Positions 7,947 through 17,233 of a DNA stretch of 64,000 bases are shown one piece after another (position 1 is the first letter of the stretch; every line of letters starts with the position of its first letter). The DNA comes from Lewinellaceae bacterium (GTDB lineage Bacteria > Bacteroidota > Bacteroidia > Chitinophagales > Saprospiraceae), in NCBI GenBank assembly GCA_020636105.1, contig JACJYL010000001.1, positions 3,162,001-3,226,000 on the forward strand, written 5' to 3'. Below the pieces are notes generated by a model that made no database searches, was not told the origin of the DNA, and saw nothing but the letters and a program-made list of their open reading frames with translations. A program made the position numbers and the translations under genes.

Positions 7947-10763
7947 ATGGCAAAAGATCAATCCATAAAATCAGTGCTCATCATCGGAAGTGGCCCTATC
8001 ATCATTGGACAGGCATGTGAGTTCGATTATTCCGGGACACAAGCGGCCCGCTCCCTAAGGGAAGAAGGCATTGAAGTCAGCCTCATCAACTCCAACCCGG
8101 CCACCATTATGACAGATCCTGTCACGGCCGACCATATTTACTTATTGCCGTTAACGCCCGAAAGTCTCATAGAGATTCTCGAAGAACGCCAAATTGATGC
8201 GGTGCTCCCCACGATGGGAGGACAAACTGCCCTAAACCTGACCATTGAAGCAGGAAAACTGGGCATTTGGGATAAATATAATGTCCGGTTGATCGGTGTT
8301 GACCTGGATGCCATTGAGATTACCGAAAACCGGGAAGCTTTTCGCCAACTCATGATCCGGCAGGGATTAAGTGTTGCGCCTTCCTATATTGCCAATTCTT
8401 TCCTGGAAGGCAAAGAAGCCGCTCAAAAAATTGGTTATCCTCTCGTTATCCGCCCTTCCTATACGCTGGGAGGTACCGGGGGCGCTTTTGTGCATAACGA
8501 AAAAGAATTTGATGCCGCCCTTCGTCGCGGACTGGAACTTTCGCCGACTCACGAAGTCCTGGTGGAAAAAGCTGTATTGGGCTGGAAAGAGTTTGAGTTG
8601 GAATTATTGAGAGACAGCGCCGACAACGTGGTCATCATCTGTACGGTGGAAAACCTTGATCCCATGGGGATCCACACCGGAGACAGCATCACGGTGGCTC
8701 CGGCCATGACCCTTTCGGATACGGCTTACCAGCGAATGCGCGACGAGGCTATCATAGCCATGCGATCCCTGGGTAATTTCTCCGGAGGTTGTAATATTCA
8801 GTTTGCCCAGAACCCGGAAACCGAAGAGCTGATCGTCATCGAGATCAACCCCCGCGTATCCCGTTCCTCGGCCCTGGCCAGTAAAGCCACAGGGTACCCG
8901 ATTGCTAAAATTGCCGCCAAACTAGCCCTGGGCTACCGGCTAGATGAGTTGAAAAATCAAATTACCAAAACAACTTCCGCTTTCTTCGAACCTACCCTGG
9001 ATTATGTGATCGTTAAAATGCCTAGATGGAATTTCGACAAATTCCAGGGAGCCGACCACAGCCTGGGATTACAAATGAAATCCGTAGGTGAAGTGATGGC
9101 CATTGGCCGCAGTTTCCTTGAAGCCCTGCAGAAAGCATGCCAGTCACTCGAAGATAACAGGATGGGACTTGGTGCGGATAAAAAAGAATGGATCAAAACA
9201 TCGGACATCCTGGAAAGGCTCGAAAAAGTAAGCGACGACAGGATTTTCAGACTGAAAGATGCCCTCCGTCTGGGTGTGCCTTCCAGGACGATCCACAAGC
9301 TTACCCTGATAGACCCCTGGTTTATCAAAGAGATCAAAAAACTGGTCAAAATGGAAGAAAGACTGACGCGTTTTAATGTCGCAGAAGATATTCCTTCCGA
9401 TTTCTTCCGCGAACTGAAACAGGCCGGATATTCCGATGCCCAGATCGCCTGGGTATTGAGAATAGCCGACGAAGAAGTGACCAATGTCAGGAAAAAACTG
9501 GGGATCAAAAGGTCCTTCAAAATGGTGGATACCTGTGCCGCTGAATTTGAAGCCCAGACGCCTTATTTCTACTCGACTTTTGATGGAGAAAACGAAAGTA
9601 TTGCCTCCAATAAAAAGAAAGTGATTGTACTCGGAGCCGGACCGAACAGGATTGGACAAGGTATAGAGTTCGATTATTGTTGCGTACACGGGTTGCTCGC
9701 CGCCAAAGAAGTGGGGTATGAATCCATTATGATTAACTGCAACCCGGAAACCGTTTCCACTGATTTTGACATGGCCGACAAGCTGTACTTCGAACCGGTC
9801 TTTTGGGAAAACCTGGAAGAAATCATCGAACATGAAAAACCGGAAGGGGTCATTGTTCAGTTGGGCGGACAAACAGCTCTGAAACTCGCTGAAACCCTCC
9901 ATAAAAAAGGCATAAAGATCTTCGGAACAGATTTTGAATCCATGGACCTTGCCGAAGACAGGGGATCTTTTTCCAACCTGCTGAAGGAACTGGAAATCCC
10001 ATACCCCGAATACGGAGTCGCCAATGATGCCGACGAAGCCATCGCCATTGCCGCCAGGGTTTCTTACCCTGTTTTGGTCAGACCTTCCTATGTTTTGGGA
10101 GGCCAAAGAATGCGTATCGTGATCAATGACGAAGAACTCGAACACCAGGTGTTGAGTATCTTCAAACATATGCCCGACAATAAGGTACTCGTGGATCAAT
10201 TCCTCGATCGGGCCAAAGAAGCCGAGATCGATGCCATCTGTGATGGCGATGAGGTGCACATCATGGGGATCATGGAACATATCGAACCCGCCGGCGTTCA
10301 CTCAGGGGACAGTTCTGCTGTATTGCCAACCTACAGCCTGTCGGTAGATGCAATAACCAAAATGGTGGAATACACGGAAAAACTGGCCAAAGCTTTAAAA
10401 ATAAAAGGACTGATCAATATTCAGTTTGCCATAAAAGACGACAAGGTGTATGTCATTGAAGCCAACCCAAGAGCTTCGCGGACGACTCCGTTTATTGCCA
10501 AAGCTTACAAGGTTCCTTACTTGTCTATTGCGACCAAAGTGATGCTGGGTACACACAAACTAAAAGATTTTGACATCAAACCACAACCGAGCGGATATGC
10601 CATTAAGGTGCCTGTTTTCTCTTTCGATAAATTCCCGAATGTGGATAAAAACCTCGGTCCGGAAATGAAATCCACCGGGGAAGCGATACGTTTCATCAAG
10701 GATCTTTCCGATCCGTTTTTCAGGGAACTGGACAACCACAGGAATATGTACCTTTCCAGATAA
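7947..10763 (+). CDS. carB: Carbamoyl-phosphate synthase large subunit, without the C-terminal allosteric domain
   Basis: Makes carbamoyl phosphate from ammonia (from CarA), bicarbonate and two ATP, for pyrimidine and arginine synthesis. Both homologous synthetase halves are present: pre-ATP-grasp and ATP-grasp 1 (IGSGPIIIGQACEFDYSG at about 13-30; later INPRVSRSSALASKATGYPI), a helical middle region at about 400-550, and the second half (VLGAGPNRIGQGIEFDYC near 561-578; EANPRASRTTPFIAKAYKVP). It is 938 residues against about 1070 in E. coli and stops just after the second synthetase domain, so the MGS-like regulatory domain (UMP/ornithine/IMP site) is missing. Such short forms occur in other Bacteroidota. 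No carA lies in the window. Confidence 0.97.
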   Translation: MAKDQSIKSVLIIGSGPIIIGQACEFDYSGTQAARSLREEGIEVSLINSNPATIMTDPVTADHIYLLPLTPESLIEILEERQIDAVLPTMGGQTALNLTIEAGKLGIWDKYNVRLIGVDLDAIEITENREAFRQLMIRQGLSVAPSYIANSFLEGKEAAQKIGYPLVIRPSYTLGGTGGAFVHNEKEFDAALRRGLELSPTHEVLVEKAVLGWKEFELELLRDSADNVVIICTVENLDPMGIHTGDSITVAPAMTLSDTAYQRMRDEAIIAMRSLGNFSGGCNIQFAQNPETEELIVIEINPRVSRSSALASKATGYPIAKIAAKLALGYRLDELKNQITKTTSAFFEPTLDYVIVKMPRWNFDKFQGADHSLGLQMKSVGEVMAIGRSFLEALQKACQSLEDNRMGLGADKKEWIKTSDILERLEKVSDDRIFRLKDALRLGVPSRTIHKLTLIDPWFIKEIKKLVKMEERLTRFNVAEDIPSDFFRELKQAGYSDAQIAWVLRIADEEVTNVRKKLGIKRSFKMVDTCAAEFEAQTPYFYSTFDGENESIASNKKKVIVLGAGPNRIGQGIEFDYCCVHGLLAAKEVGYESIMINCNPETVSTDFDMADKLYFEPVFWENLEEIIEHEKPEGVIVQLGGQTALKLAETLHKKGIKIFGTDFESMDLAEDRGSFSNLLKELEIPYPEYGVANDADEAIAIAARVSYPVLVRPSYVLGGQRMRIVINDEELEHQVLSIFKHMPDNKVLVDQFLDRAKEAEIDAICDGDEVHIMGIMEHIEPAGVHSGDSSAVLPTYSLSVDAITKMVEYTEKLAKALKIKGLINIQFAIKDDKVYVIEANPRASRTTPFIAKAYKVPYLSIATKVMLGTHKLKDFDIKPQPSGYAIKVPVFSFDKFPNVDKNLGPEMKSTGEAIRFIKDLSDPFFRELDNHRNMYLSR

Positions 10764-10796
10764 TTAATTTTTTTAGCAGGTGTTTATTTTTTCCCG

Positions 10797-10834
10797 GCCG
10801 ACCTCCGGAGGTTTTTAAAATCCCTGAGGTCGGC
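10797..10834. repeat. Intergenic hairpin after carB
   Basis: GCCGACCTC (10797-10805) pairs perfectly with GAGGTCGGC (10826-10834), with an inner palindrome CCTCCGGAGG at 10802-10811. T-rich DNA lies before and A-rich DNA after the stem, the reverse of a plus-strand terminator, so these flanks extend the stem rather than form a U tail. It could stabilise the carB mRNA 3' end. Confidence 0.6.
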
Positions 10835-10881
10835 AGAAAAAAGGGATCATAATTAGATCAGTTCACCAAAAAACTTTTCTA

Positions 10882-12051
10882 ATGAAAATAGTGGAGGTTA
10901 AAGACATAAAGACCTGGAAATTATTCCACAAGGTTCCACAATTGGTATACAAAAACGATCCTTTGTGGATCGCTCCTCTTGAAAAAGATATTCAGAAAAT
11001 TTTTACGCCTTCCCAAAACAAAGCTTTCAGGGACGGTGAGGCTCAATGCCTGGTCGTGCTCAATGATCAGGGTAAACCTATCGGAAGGATCGCCGTTTTT
11101 ATAGACCATGGCCGGAACCAAAAACAGAAACACCTACAGGGCGCCATCGGCTTTTTTGAATGTATCCAGGACAAAAAAGCGGCTGATTTGTTATTCCAGG
11201 CAGCAGAATCCTACCTTACGGAAAAAGGAGTAAAGATCATTGACGGCCCCATCAATTTCGGGGAGCGGGATAAATTTTGGGGGCTGCTCGTCAAGGGGAA
11301 ATACCCGCCCATTTATACCGAAAACTACAACCCGGAATACTACATTGATTTTTTTGAATCCGCCGGCTACAAACCCTATGAAAAAGTTTTGACCCTTAAG
11401 GGAAAAACGATCGACATCCCAAATGAAACGTTCCGGGAAACCGCCAACAGAAGTAAGGAAAAATACGGTTTTCATGTGGAATTGGTCCACCCGCGAAACC
11501 TCCGGAAATATGTCGATGATTTTTGTGAGGTGTACAATGCGGCTTTTAAAACCTTCCCTTATTATAAACCGCTGACCACCAAAATGGTCTACAACCTGTT
11601 CAAAAAGATGAAACCGGTTATGGATCGGGGACTGGTTCCATTTGCCTATAGCGGGGACCGCCCTATTGGATTTTGCCTGCTGATGCCGGAAATCAACCAA
11701 TATTTAAAAGGGGCCAAAGGAAAATTGAATGTCTTCACCCTTCCCGGAGTAATTATCAGAAAATTTTGGCCCGGGCAAAAAATAGTCAAAGGCATTGCCT
11801 TTGGCATACATCCTGACTTCCAGGGCAAAGGGGTGATCGCGCTCATGGTAGACAGGATTTATGAACATGGCAGTAAAAATTATTCCCATATCCTTTTGAC
11901 GACCATCCGGGAGCTAAACAAAAAAATGCTCAAAGCCATGGAACACCTCAACGTCCAGATCGACCGGGAACATGTGGCCTACCGGAAAATCCTCGATGTC
12001 AACATTCCTTTTGAGCCACTCAATTTTGAAAAAGTTTTGGGAAGGCAATGA
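10882..12051 (+). CDS. GNAT-like N-acetyltransferase family protein
   Basis: A 389-residue cytosolic protein. The C-terminal half has a GNAT fold signature: IAFGIHPDFQGKGVIALMV at about 303-321, with the acetyl-CoA pyrophosphate loop QGKGV. The N-terminal half (VKDIKTWKLFHKVPQLVYKND) matches a conserved family of double-GNAT-like proteins known only as hypothetical N-acetyltransferases (YghO-like). The substrate is unknown. It starts 118 bp after carB beyond a hairpin and ends 34 bp from the convergent porin gene. Confidence 0.75.
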   Translation: MKIVEVKDIKTWKLFHKVPQLVYKNDPLWIAPLEKDIQKIFTPSQNKAFRDGEAQCLVVLNDQGKPIGRIAVFIDHGRNQKQKHLQGAIGFFECIQDKKAADLLFQAAESYLTEKGVKIIDGPINFGERDKFWGLLVKGKYPPIYTENYNPEYYIDFFESAGYKPYEKVLTLKGKTIDIPNETFRETANRSKEKYGFHVELVHPRNLRKYVDDFCEVYNAAFKTFPYYKPLTTKMVYNLFKKMKPVMDRGLVPFAYSGDRPIGFCLLMPEINQYLKGAKGKLNVFTLPGVIIRKFWPGQKIVKGIAFGIHPDFQGKGVIALMVDRIYEHGSKNYSHILLTTIRELNKKMLKAMEHLNVQIDREHVAYRKILDVNIPFEPLNFEKVLGRQ

Positions 12052-12085
12052 AAAAAGGGAACAGGGGAACAAGGAAGCAAGGCGT

Positions 12086-13270
12086 CTAAAAATCGGCCTG
12101 AAACCGGATGAGGTGGGCCAGTTCCTTATCATTGGGAGCAGGGGCTTTGAACGCAAAATCGGTGACCACGAAATTGTACAACACCCTGACGTATGGATTG
12201 AGGTACCAGTTAACGCCCAGGGTCACATCCTGTGTTTTTCCGGCCGTTTCCATCCCCTCAAAAGTAGTGTAGGCCCCTGGAGCATCCATCACCGAATAAC
12301 GTCCCATCAGTTCGATGGCTCCAAAACCACCCTGGTCAATGGACCTGGAGGGATTCATTCTGTCGAACGTCCCGTTTTTATATGGACGATGCTCTCCGGT
12401 GACAAACCAGGTTAAAAAGGCATAATAACCGGTGACCTTAAAAGTCGTCTCATCCGTCATGATGGAGGATCTCTTGTATTCTCCCTGTACCAAAAACGGA
12501 CCAACTCCCGCAGCGGCTTCCAGCCCCAGGCTCGTTCGGCGTTTCACATTACCGCCATCCTCAAAACTGACGATCACCCTTTCTCCGGTATGGTTCTCCG
12601 GTCTGGATTTCAGTTGATACCCGGACGCCTGGTCATTGGTTCTGTTATCGTAGTTTACCCCGAGGTGGAGCAAGGTATTTTTATCCTTATTTTGATAAGG
12701 TGCCCCGCTAAAACGGGCAATGAAGTTTCCGCCATGCTCCAGGCCGTTTTCATAAAAACCTGTCGTATTGACCCCGTTGAACGTATAGGCCAACTGCAAC
12801 CCAGCCCTGTTGCCAAACCAATTGAAATTGCTATAGTGTACCCCTGACCCCCATCTAAAATCCTGCATATTGGTGAGCATTGCCCGCTCAAAAAAAGGAG
12901 TGTATTTGCTACTGGTCATCATATCAAGGCTGGTAGGTTCGGCCATACTTCCTACTGCAAAATCCCCGAACCGCCCTGCTGTGTACTGAAGATAAAGGTC
13001 CCGGAACCCCAGTTCGGCGCGGGCAAAATCAACTTCAATTTTATATTTGATCTTCTCTGCTGCGTTGCCCGCCACTGAAAAATGGACCCTGCGGAATTCA
13101 TTTTTTGCCGTGGAGGTTTCGCCCATGGTCAAAAATTCAAAATCATACTGAATGCGTCCGTTGATCTTAAAGGTGGGTTTAAAGGATTGCGGGGTTTCCT
13201 GGGCCTCGGAAAGAAAGGCAATTCCTAGAAAGAAGAGGCTCGCAAAAAAGATGTATCTGTTTTTTTTCAT
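12086..13270 (-). CDS. Phosphate-selective-porin-like (OprO/OprP family) outer membrane porin
   Basis: 394 residues with a signal peptide (about 1-23, ending SEAQ) followed by a beta-barrel. The start (FKINGRIQYDFEF), the FRRVHFSVAG segment and the repeated aromatic beta-strand pattern to a C-terminal Phe (IRFQADF) fit the OprP porin family. OprP itself passes phosphate; in Bacteroidota this family is varied, so specificity is uncertain. Its promoter carries a TAnnTTTG box (13323-13330) and an FNR/CRP-type palindrome at activator spacing, suggesting control by oxygen or anaerobic respiration. Encoded alone. Confidence 0.88.
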   Translation of the reverse strand: MKKNRYIFFASLFFLGIAFLSEAQETPQSFKPTFKINGRIQYDFEFLTMGETSTAKNEFRRVHFSVAGNAAEKIKYKIEVDFARAELGFRDLYLQYTAGRFGDFAVGSMAEPTSLDMMTSSKYTPFFERAMLTNMQDFRWGSGVHYSNFNWFGNRAGLQLAYTFNGVNTTGFYENGLEHGGNFIARFSGAPYQNKDKNTLLHLGVNYDNRTNDQASGYQLKSRPENHTGERVIVSFEDGGNVKRRTSLGLEAAAGVGPFLVQGEYKRSSIMTDETTFKVTGYYAFLTWFVTGEHRPYKNGTFDRMNPSRSIDQGGFGAIELMGRYSVMDAPGAYTTFEGMETAGKTQDVTLGVNWYLNPYVRVLYNFVVTDFAFKAPAPNDKELAHLIRFQADF

Positions 13271-13322
13271 GGCAAAATCTGCACTTTTGGGTATAAAAAT
13301 TGTCCGGTATTTTAACGAAAGT

Positions 13323-13366
13323 CAAAAGTAGGCCATACCGAAAGGCTTATCAGTGATTCACATCAC
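13323..13366 (-). promoter_or_regulatory. Porin promoter with FNR/CRP-type activator site
   Basis: On the minus strand a -7 box TACTTTTG (plus-strand CAAAAGTA 13323-13330) matches TAnnTTTG exactly. Upstream lies the perfect palindrome GTGATTCACATCAC (13353-13366; core TGAT-N4-ATCA). Its centre, 13359.5, is 36.5 bp from the last base of the -7 box, which puts it near -41.5. The same spacing recurs at 24.8, 56.2 and 60.0 kb. Confidence 0.7.
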
Positions 13367-13597
13367 GCAAATAAAAAGGGGCACCTGCATTTTTTACCGG
13401 AAGTGAACTTTAAAACCTCAGCCCTTTTTCTGCTATTTTTTCCCACAAACTACCTTCGTCTCGTACAATTCCCAGTATCAAAGACCATTTATGGAGTCTT
13501 TCGACCAAAACCGTAATAATTTAGATGAACAATTGGACAAGGATTAAAATTTATGATACTTTGCGTGTTTACAGTATACACGCAACATTTATCAAAT

Positions 13598-14530
13598 ATG
13601 CTGGTCTGGATCATTTTTCTTTCACTCATTACGGTATTTCTCTCGCTTGACCTGGGCATATTCAACCGTGTTCCTCATATCATCAGTTCCAAAGAAGCTT
13701 CCTTCTGGACAGTCCTTTGGGTTTCCATCGCCCTCTCATTTTCAGGGGTAATTTACTGGGTTTACAGTGCCAACATTATTCACAACATCGACCAGTTGAG
13801 TGCCTCTGAGGCGACCATTAAATACATCACCGGATACTTGATCGAACTCTCTTTGAGTCTCGACAATATTTTTGTTATAGCCATTATTTTTTCTTCCTTC
13901 AAGGTGCCTATGAAATACCAACACAGGGTTTTATTCTGGGGAATCCTTGGAGCCATTGTATTCAGGGGGTTAATGATATTTTTCGGAGTGTACCTCATCC
14001 ACAAATTCAGTTGGGTCACCTATATTTTCGGAGCCTTTCTGATCTATACTTCCTACAAGATGTTGGTGACTGAAGAAGAAAAGGAATTCAGGCCACGGGA
14101 TTCTTTTGTGTACAAAACCTTCAAAAAATTCATCCCGGTCACCCGGAATTTTCAGGAAGAACACTTTTTTGTCAAAAGAAGACACATTATCGCTGCCACG
14201 CCACTTTTTATCGTGCTGATCATCATAGAATTTACGGATATTCTTTTTGCACTGGACAGTGTTCCGGCTATCCTGGCCATCACCTCGGATCCGTTTCTCG
14301 TTTTCAGTTCCAATATATTTGCCATCATGGGGCTGAGATCCATGTACTTCTTTTTGTCCAATATGATGGAAAAATTTGCTCACCTCAGATACAGTCTGAT
14401 CGCCATTCTTACCTTTGTTGGCGTTAAACTGATCCTGACGGAATACGTCCATTTCCCGGAATGGGTCTCGCTGACCTTTATCGGGTTATCACTGGGTATC
14501 GGCATTGTTGTATCTTTAAGGCAAAAATAA
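13598..14530 (+). CDS. TerC/Alx family integral membrane protein
   Basis: 310 residues when started at the ATG at 13598 (MLVWIIFLSLITVFLSLDLG); a longer frame from 13553 adds 15 residues not typical of the family. About eight membrane helices with the family's acidic intramembrane motifs ELSLSLDNIFVIAIIFSSF and FTDILFALDSVPAILAIT. TerC/Alx proteins act in metal-ion export, with manganese best supported for Alx and others in the family. The stop is only 4 bp before the next gene, so the two are probably co-transcribed. Confidence 0.92.
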   Translation: MLVWIIFLSLITVFLSLDLGIFNRVPHIISSKEASFWTVLWVSIALSFSGVIYWVYSANIIHNIDQLSASEATIKYITGYLIELSLSLDNIFVIAIIFSSFKVPMKYQHRVLFWGILGAIVFRGLMIFFGVYLIHKFSWVTYIFGAFLIYTSYKMLVTEEEKEFRPRDSFVYKTFKKFIPVTRNFQEEHFFVKRRHIIAATPLFIVLIIIEFTDILFALDSVPAILAITSDPFLVFSSNIFAIMGLRSMYFFLSNMMEKFAHLRYSLIAILTFVGVKLILTEYVHFPEWVSLTFIGLSLGIGIVVSLRQK

Positions 14531-14534
14531 ATGT

Positions 14535-15005
14535 ATGAGGGCTTTCAAATTCACCGCATTGTTATGCTGCTTTTTATTATTTTCCTGTCAAAATTCCCCG
14601 AACAAACAATCTGACAAAGGGCCGGAACTAAAAAATCTGAACTGGCTTCCGGGCAGTTGGGAACGCATCAATGACGAGGCCGGCAAACACACCTTTGAAA
14701 TATGGGAGAAAGAAACGGAGCAGATTTACCGGGGGGTTGGATATACCCTGATGGAGGAAGATACCATTTTCAAGGAATATCTTCGCATCCTTTTCAAAGA
14801 CGGCAAGGTTAACTATGAAGTGAGCGGAGTGAATGATTCTCCCACCGATTTTAAATTCATAGGCCAGTCTGAATACGCTTTTGCCTGTGAAAACCTCGAA
14901 AATGAATTCCCAAACAGGATAGAGTATATCTATCAAAACGACACAATTTTTTCCACGATCATGGGTGGGACAAATTCCATTGTTTTTGTTTTTGTGAGGC
15001 ATTAG
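14535..15005 (+). CDS. Small lipoprotein, DUF6265-like
   Basis: 156 residues with lipoprotein signal MRAFKFTALLCCFLLFSC (Cys18). The mature part starts LNWLPGSWERIND, then EIWEKETEQIYRGVGYTL; this LxGxW beta-barrel pattern resembles the DUF6265 family of small lipocalin-like secreted proteins. No enzymatic motif is visible. It sits between terC-like and LOG-like genes with very short gaps (4 bp and 36 bp). The family call is from memory and moderately sure. Confidence 0.8.
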   Translation: MRAFKFTALLCCFLLFSCQNSPNKQSDKGPELKNLNWLPGSWERINDEAGKHTFEIWEKETEQIYRGVGYTLMEEDTIFKEYLRILFKDGKVNYEVSGVNDSPTDFKFIGQSEYAFACENLENEFPNRIEYIYQNDTIFSTIMGGTNSIVFVFVRH

Positions 15006-15041
15006 TCCTTTTAACCTGACAAGTTTTAAAAAAATAATCTG

Positions 15042-16139
15042 ATGCAAGAGATCAAATCCATAGAAGCACTCATCGAGTTGCTGAAAACCCGCGAGATCAC
15101 CCAATGCGCTTTTCAGTCCCTTGACCTGACCGGGGTGACCGACCTGGTCAAAAACGTTCGGTTCAAACACTGCCTTTTCCTGGGGTGTACCTTTGATGAT
15201 GATTTTTTATTAAAAATTCAAAAAGACAACTATATCTTTCCGCACCTCGACGTACCTTTCAATGCCTACCCGAGCAAAATGTACACCCGTGAAACGCTGT
15301 ATAACGGGTACGACCCGAAGAACCCGAAAAGTTATGAAAAGACCCTGGACAAGGTGATCTACGATTATTTTATGATCCACGGCAAAGAATCATCCAATAT
15401 AAAGGAAACCCTGGCCCGGCGCCTCCATGACCATTCCATCACGGACGCCCTTTACGATTTCCTGGAACACTACGATGAACGCAAGATTGTCGCCATCATG
15501 GGTGGGCACGGGTTGAGCAGAACTTCCGAGAATTACCTCAAAATAACCCTGATTTCCAAAAGACTTACAGAAAAAGGGTATCTCATGATCTCCGGAGGAG
15601 GCCCGGGGGCGATGGAAGCCACCCACCTGGGAGCATGGTTTGCCGGTAAAACCGAACGTTTTTTGAAATCGGCCATCAAACAACTGAGCGTAGCCCCCAC
15701 CTACAAGGATCCTCTTTGGCTGCCTTCGGCTTTTGAGGTCCTTGAAAAACACCCCACCAGTGACTACCAAAGTCTGGGCATCCCCACCTGGCATTACGGG
15801 CATGAACCCCCAACCCCTTTTGCCACCCACATCGCCAAATATTTCGCCAACAGCGTCAGGGAAGAAGGTTTACTCGCCGTAGCCAAAGGGGGCGTGATCT
15901 TTGCCCCGGGCAGTGCAGGCACCATCCAGGAAGTTTTTCAGGATATTGCTCAAAACCATTATGAATCTTTTGGTTATGCCAGCCCCATGGTGTTTTTAGA
16001 TAAAGAATACTGGTCCTACGACCGGCCTATTTTTCCCATTATCGAACTCATGAAACACCGGGAAAACCTGGAAAACCTCGACCTCGGCATTTATGATGAA
16101 ATTGAGGGAGTACTCGGACATATCAATAATTTCATCTGA
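15042..16139 (+). CDS. Long LOG-family (Rossmann-fold nucleotide-binding) protein
   Basis: 365 residues. The LOG signature GGGPGAMEA lies at about 185-193 and a second motif PGSAGTIQE near 294-302. The family consensus there is PGGxGTxxE, so the second Gly is Ser. LOG proteins hydrolyse nucleoside 5'-monophosphates at the ribosyl bond; older annotations call them lysine decarboxylases. The first 130 residues are an N-terminal extension not found in the short form; residues 20-50 have a beta-helix-like pattern (FQSLDLTGVTDLVKNVRFKH). A bacterial PARG gene follows. Activity not certain because of the altered motif. Confidence 0.82.
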   Translation: MQEIKSIEALIELLKTREITQCAFQSLDLTGVTDLVKNVRFKHCLFLGCTFDDDFLLKIQKDNYIFPHLDVPFNAYPSKMYTRETLYNGYDPKNPKSYEKTLDKVIYDYFMIHGKESSNIKETLARRLHDHSITDALYDFLEHYDERKIVAIMGGHGLSRTSENYLKITLISKRLTEKGYLMISGGGPGAMEATHLGAWFAGKTERFLKSAIKQLSVAPTYKDPLWLPSAFEVLEKHPTSDYQSLGIPTWHYGHEPPTPFATHIAKYFANSVREEGLLAVAKGGVIFAPGSAGTIQEVFQDIAQNHYESFGYASPMVFLDKEYWSYDRPIFPIIELMKHRENLENLDLGIYDEIEGVLGHINNFI

Positions 16140-16271
16140 TGCCAAATTTTCCGCTAAGTTACCCCCCGACAATGGATCCACCGGACCAGATTTTTCGCCT
16201 TTTTTTTTTTATTAAAAAAAAAGCACTATTTTTATATTAACAATTCAATATAGTTACAATTTTTCAAACAA

Positions 16272-17090
16272 ATGAAAAGAAGTACCAGGAGGGAAATAGC
16301 CAAAGACACTTTAAAAATATTAAAACAAGGCTATTACCTCAATGAGCAGGGGAAAACCATAGGAATTAAAGCCAGACAAAAATTCTCAACACAGCATACT
16401 CAGTTTTTCAAAGGGGAGGAACTTGAAGAAATGTTTTCCGGGTTAGGGCCTGAACAGCCCTTCAAAACCACCTTTGAAGTGACCGGAGAAAGCACTATTT
16501 CAGCCGTCTTACGCCTACAGGCAGAAGATGAAGATCCCCTCACACTAAATTTCGCCTCGGCAAAAAATCCCGGAGGAGGTTTTCTCAACGGAAGCGTTGC
16601 CCAGGAAGAAAGTCTGGCCCGTTCAAGCGGATTGTATTCCTGCCAGTTGAAGGGCGAAAAATACTATGCCATCCACAGAAATACCAAAACACCGTTTTAT
16701 ACCGACAACATGATCTACTCTCCAAAGGTGGCGGTGTTTAAAAACGACGACGGAGAATTTCTCGAGGATCTTGCTTTTACTTCGTTTATTACTTCCCCTG
16801 CGGTGAACGCCGGTGTGATAAAAAGAGAAGAACCTGAGCACCTTGACAAAGTTGAAGCAGCCATGAAGGGCAGAATCAAAAAAGTGCTGACCCTGGCTTA
16901 TTCCAAAGGGCATAAAACACTGATCCTCGGAGCCTGGGGATGCGGTGTTTTTGAAAACGATCCGGCTTCCATGGCTAAATGGTTTCATGAGGTATTCCAA
17001 AATGAATTCGCGGGAAAATTTAAAAAAGTCGTCTTTGCGATTTACTCCAAAGAAGAAGTATTTATTCAACCGTTCAGGGATTTATTTTAG
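16272..17090 (+). CDS. Bacterial-type poly(ADP-ribose) glycohydrolase domain protein (TIGR02452)
   Basis: 272 residues. The PARG signature GGG-X7-QEE is present: GGG at 101-103 and QEE at 111-113 inside NPGGGFLNGSVAQEESLARS; the glutamates are the expected catalytic residues. The macro-like fold continues with ITSPAVNAGV and the glycine loop LILGAWGCGVFENDP near 224-238. It should remove ADP-ribose from proteins or nucleic acids in the cytosol. N-terminal residues MKRSTRREIAKDTLKIL match the helical lead of the TIGR02452 family. An oligo-T/oligo-A run lies at 16198-16222 upstream. No partner ADP-ribosyltransferase is seen nearby. Confidence 0.9.
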   Translation: MKRSTRREIAKDTLKILKQGYYLNEQGKTIGIKARQKFSTQHTQFFKGEELEEMFSGLGPEQPFKTTFEVTGESTISAVLRLQAEDEDPLTLNFASAKNPGGGFLNGSVAQEESLARSSGLYSCQLKGEKYYAIHRNTKTPFYTDNMIYSPKVAVFKNDDGEFLEDLAFTSFITSPAVNAGVIKREEPEHLDKVEAAMKGRIKKVLTLAYSKGHKTLILGAWGCGVFENDPASMAKWFHEVFQNEFAGKFKKVVFAIYSKEEVFIQPFRDLF

Positions 17091-17116
17091 AGAACCATCC
17101 CCCCTTTTTATCAAAT

Positions 17117-17154
17117 CTTAGGACAGTAATATATCCATTTTACAGTGTCCTAAG
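17117..17154. repeat. 9-bp perfect inverted repeat
   Basis: CTTAGGACA (17117-17125) and TGTCCTAAG (17146-17154) are perfect inverted copies, 20 bp apart, with a further weak pair ACAGTA/TACAGT inside. It lies between PARG and a TPR-like gene. There is no T run, so it is not an intrinsic terminator; a protein-binding site or mRNA stem is possible. Confidence 0.6.
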
Positions 17155-17233
17155 GTGGTTTTCTAGTGCCCGGATTACTTTCCTCCAGGTAAATGGAACA
17201 AGTTTACACATTCATCATTAAAAAAAACTACAC

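Noticed and set aside
9144..10301. Long antisense open frame (385 codons) inside carB
   Set aside because: It lies wholly opposite carB, has no family motif, and its length follows from the codon bias of the sense gene.
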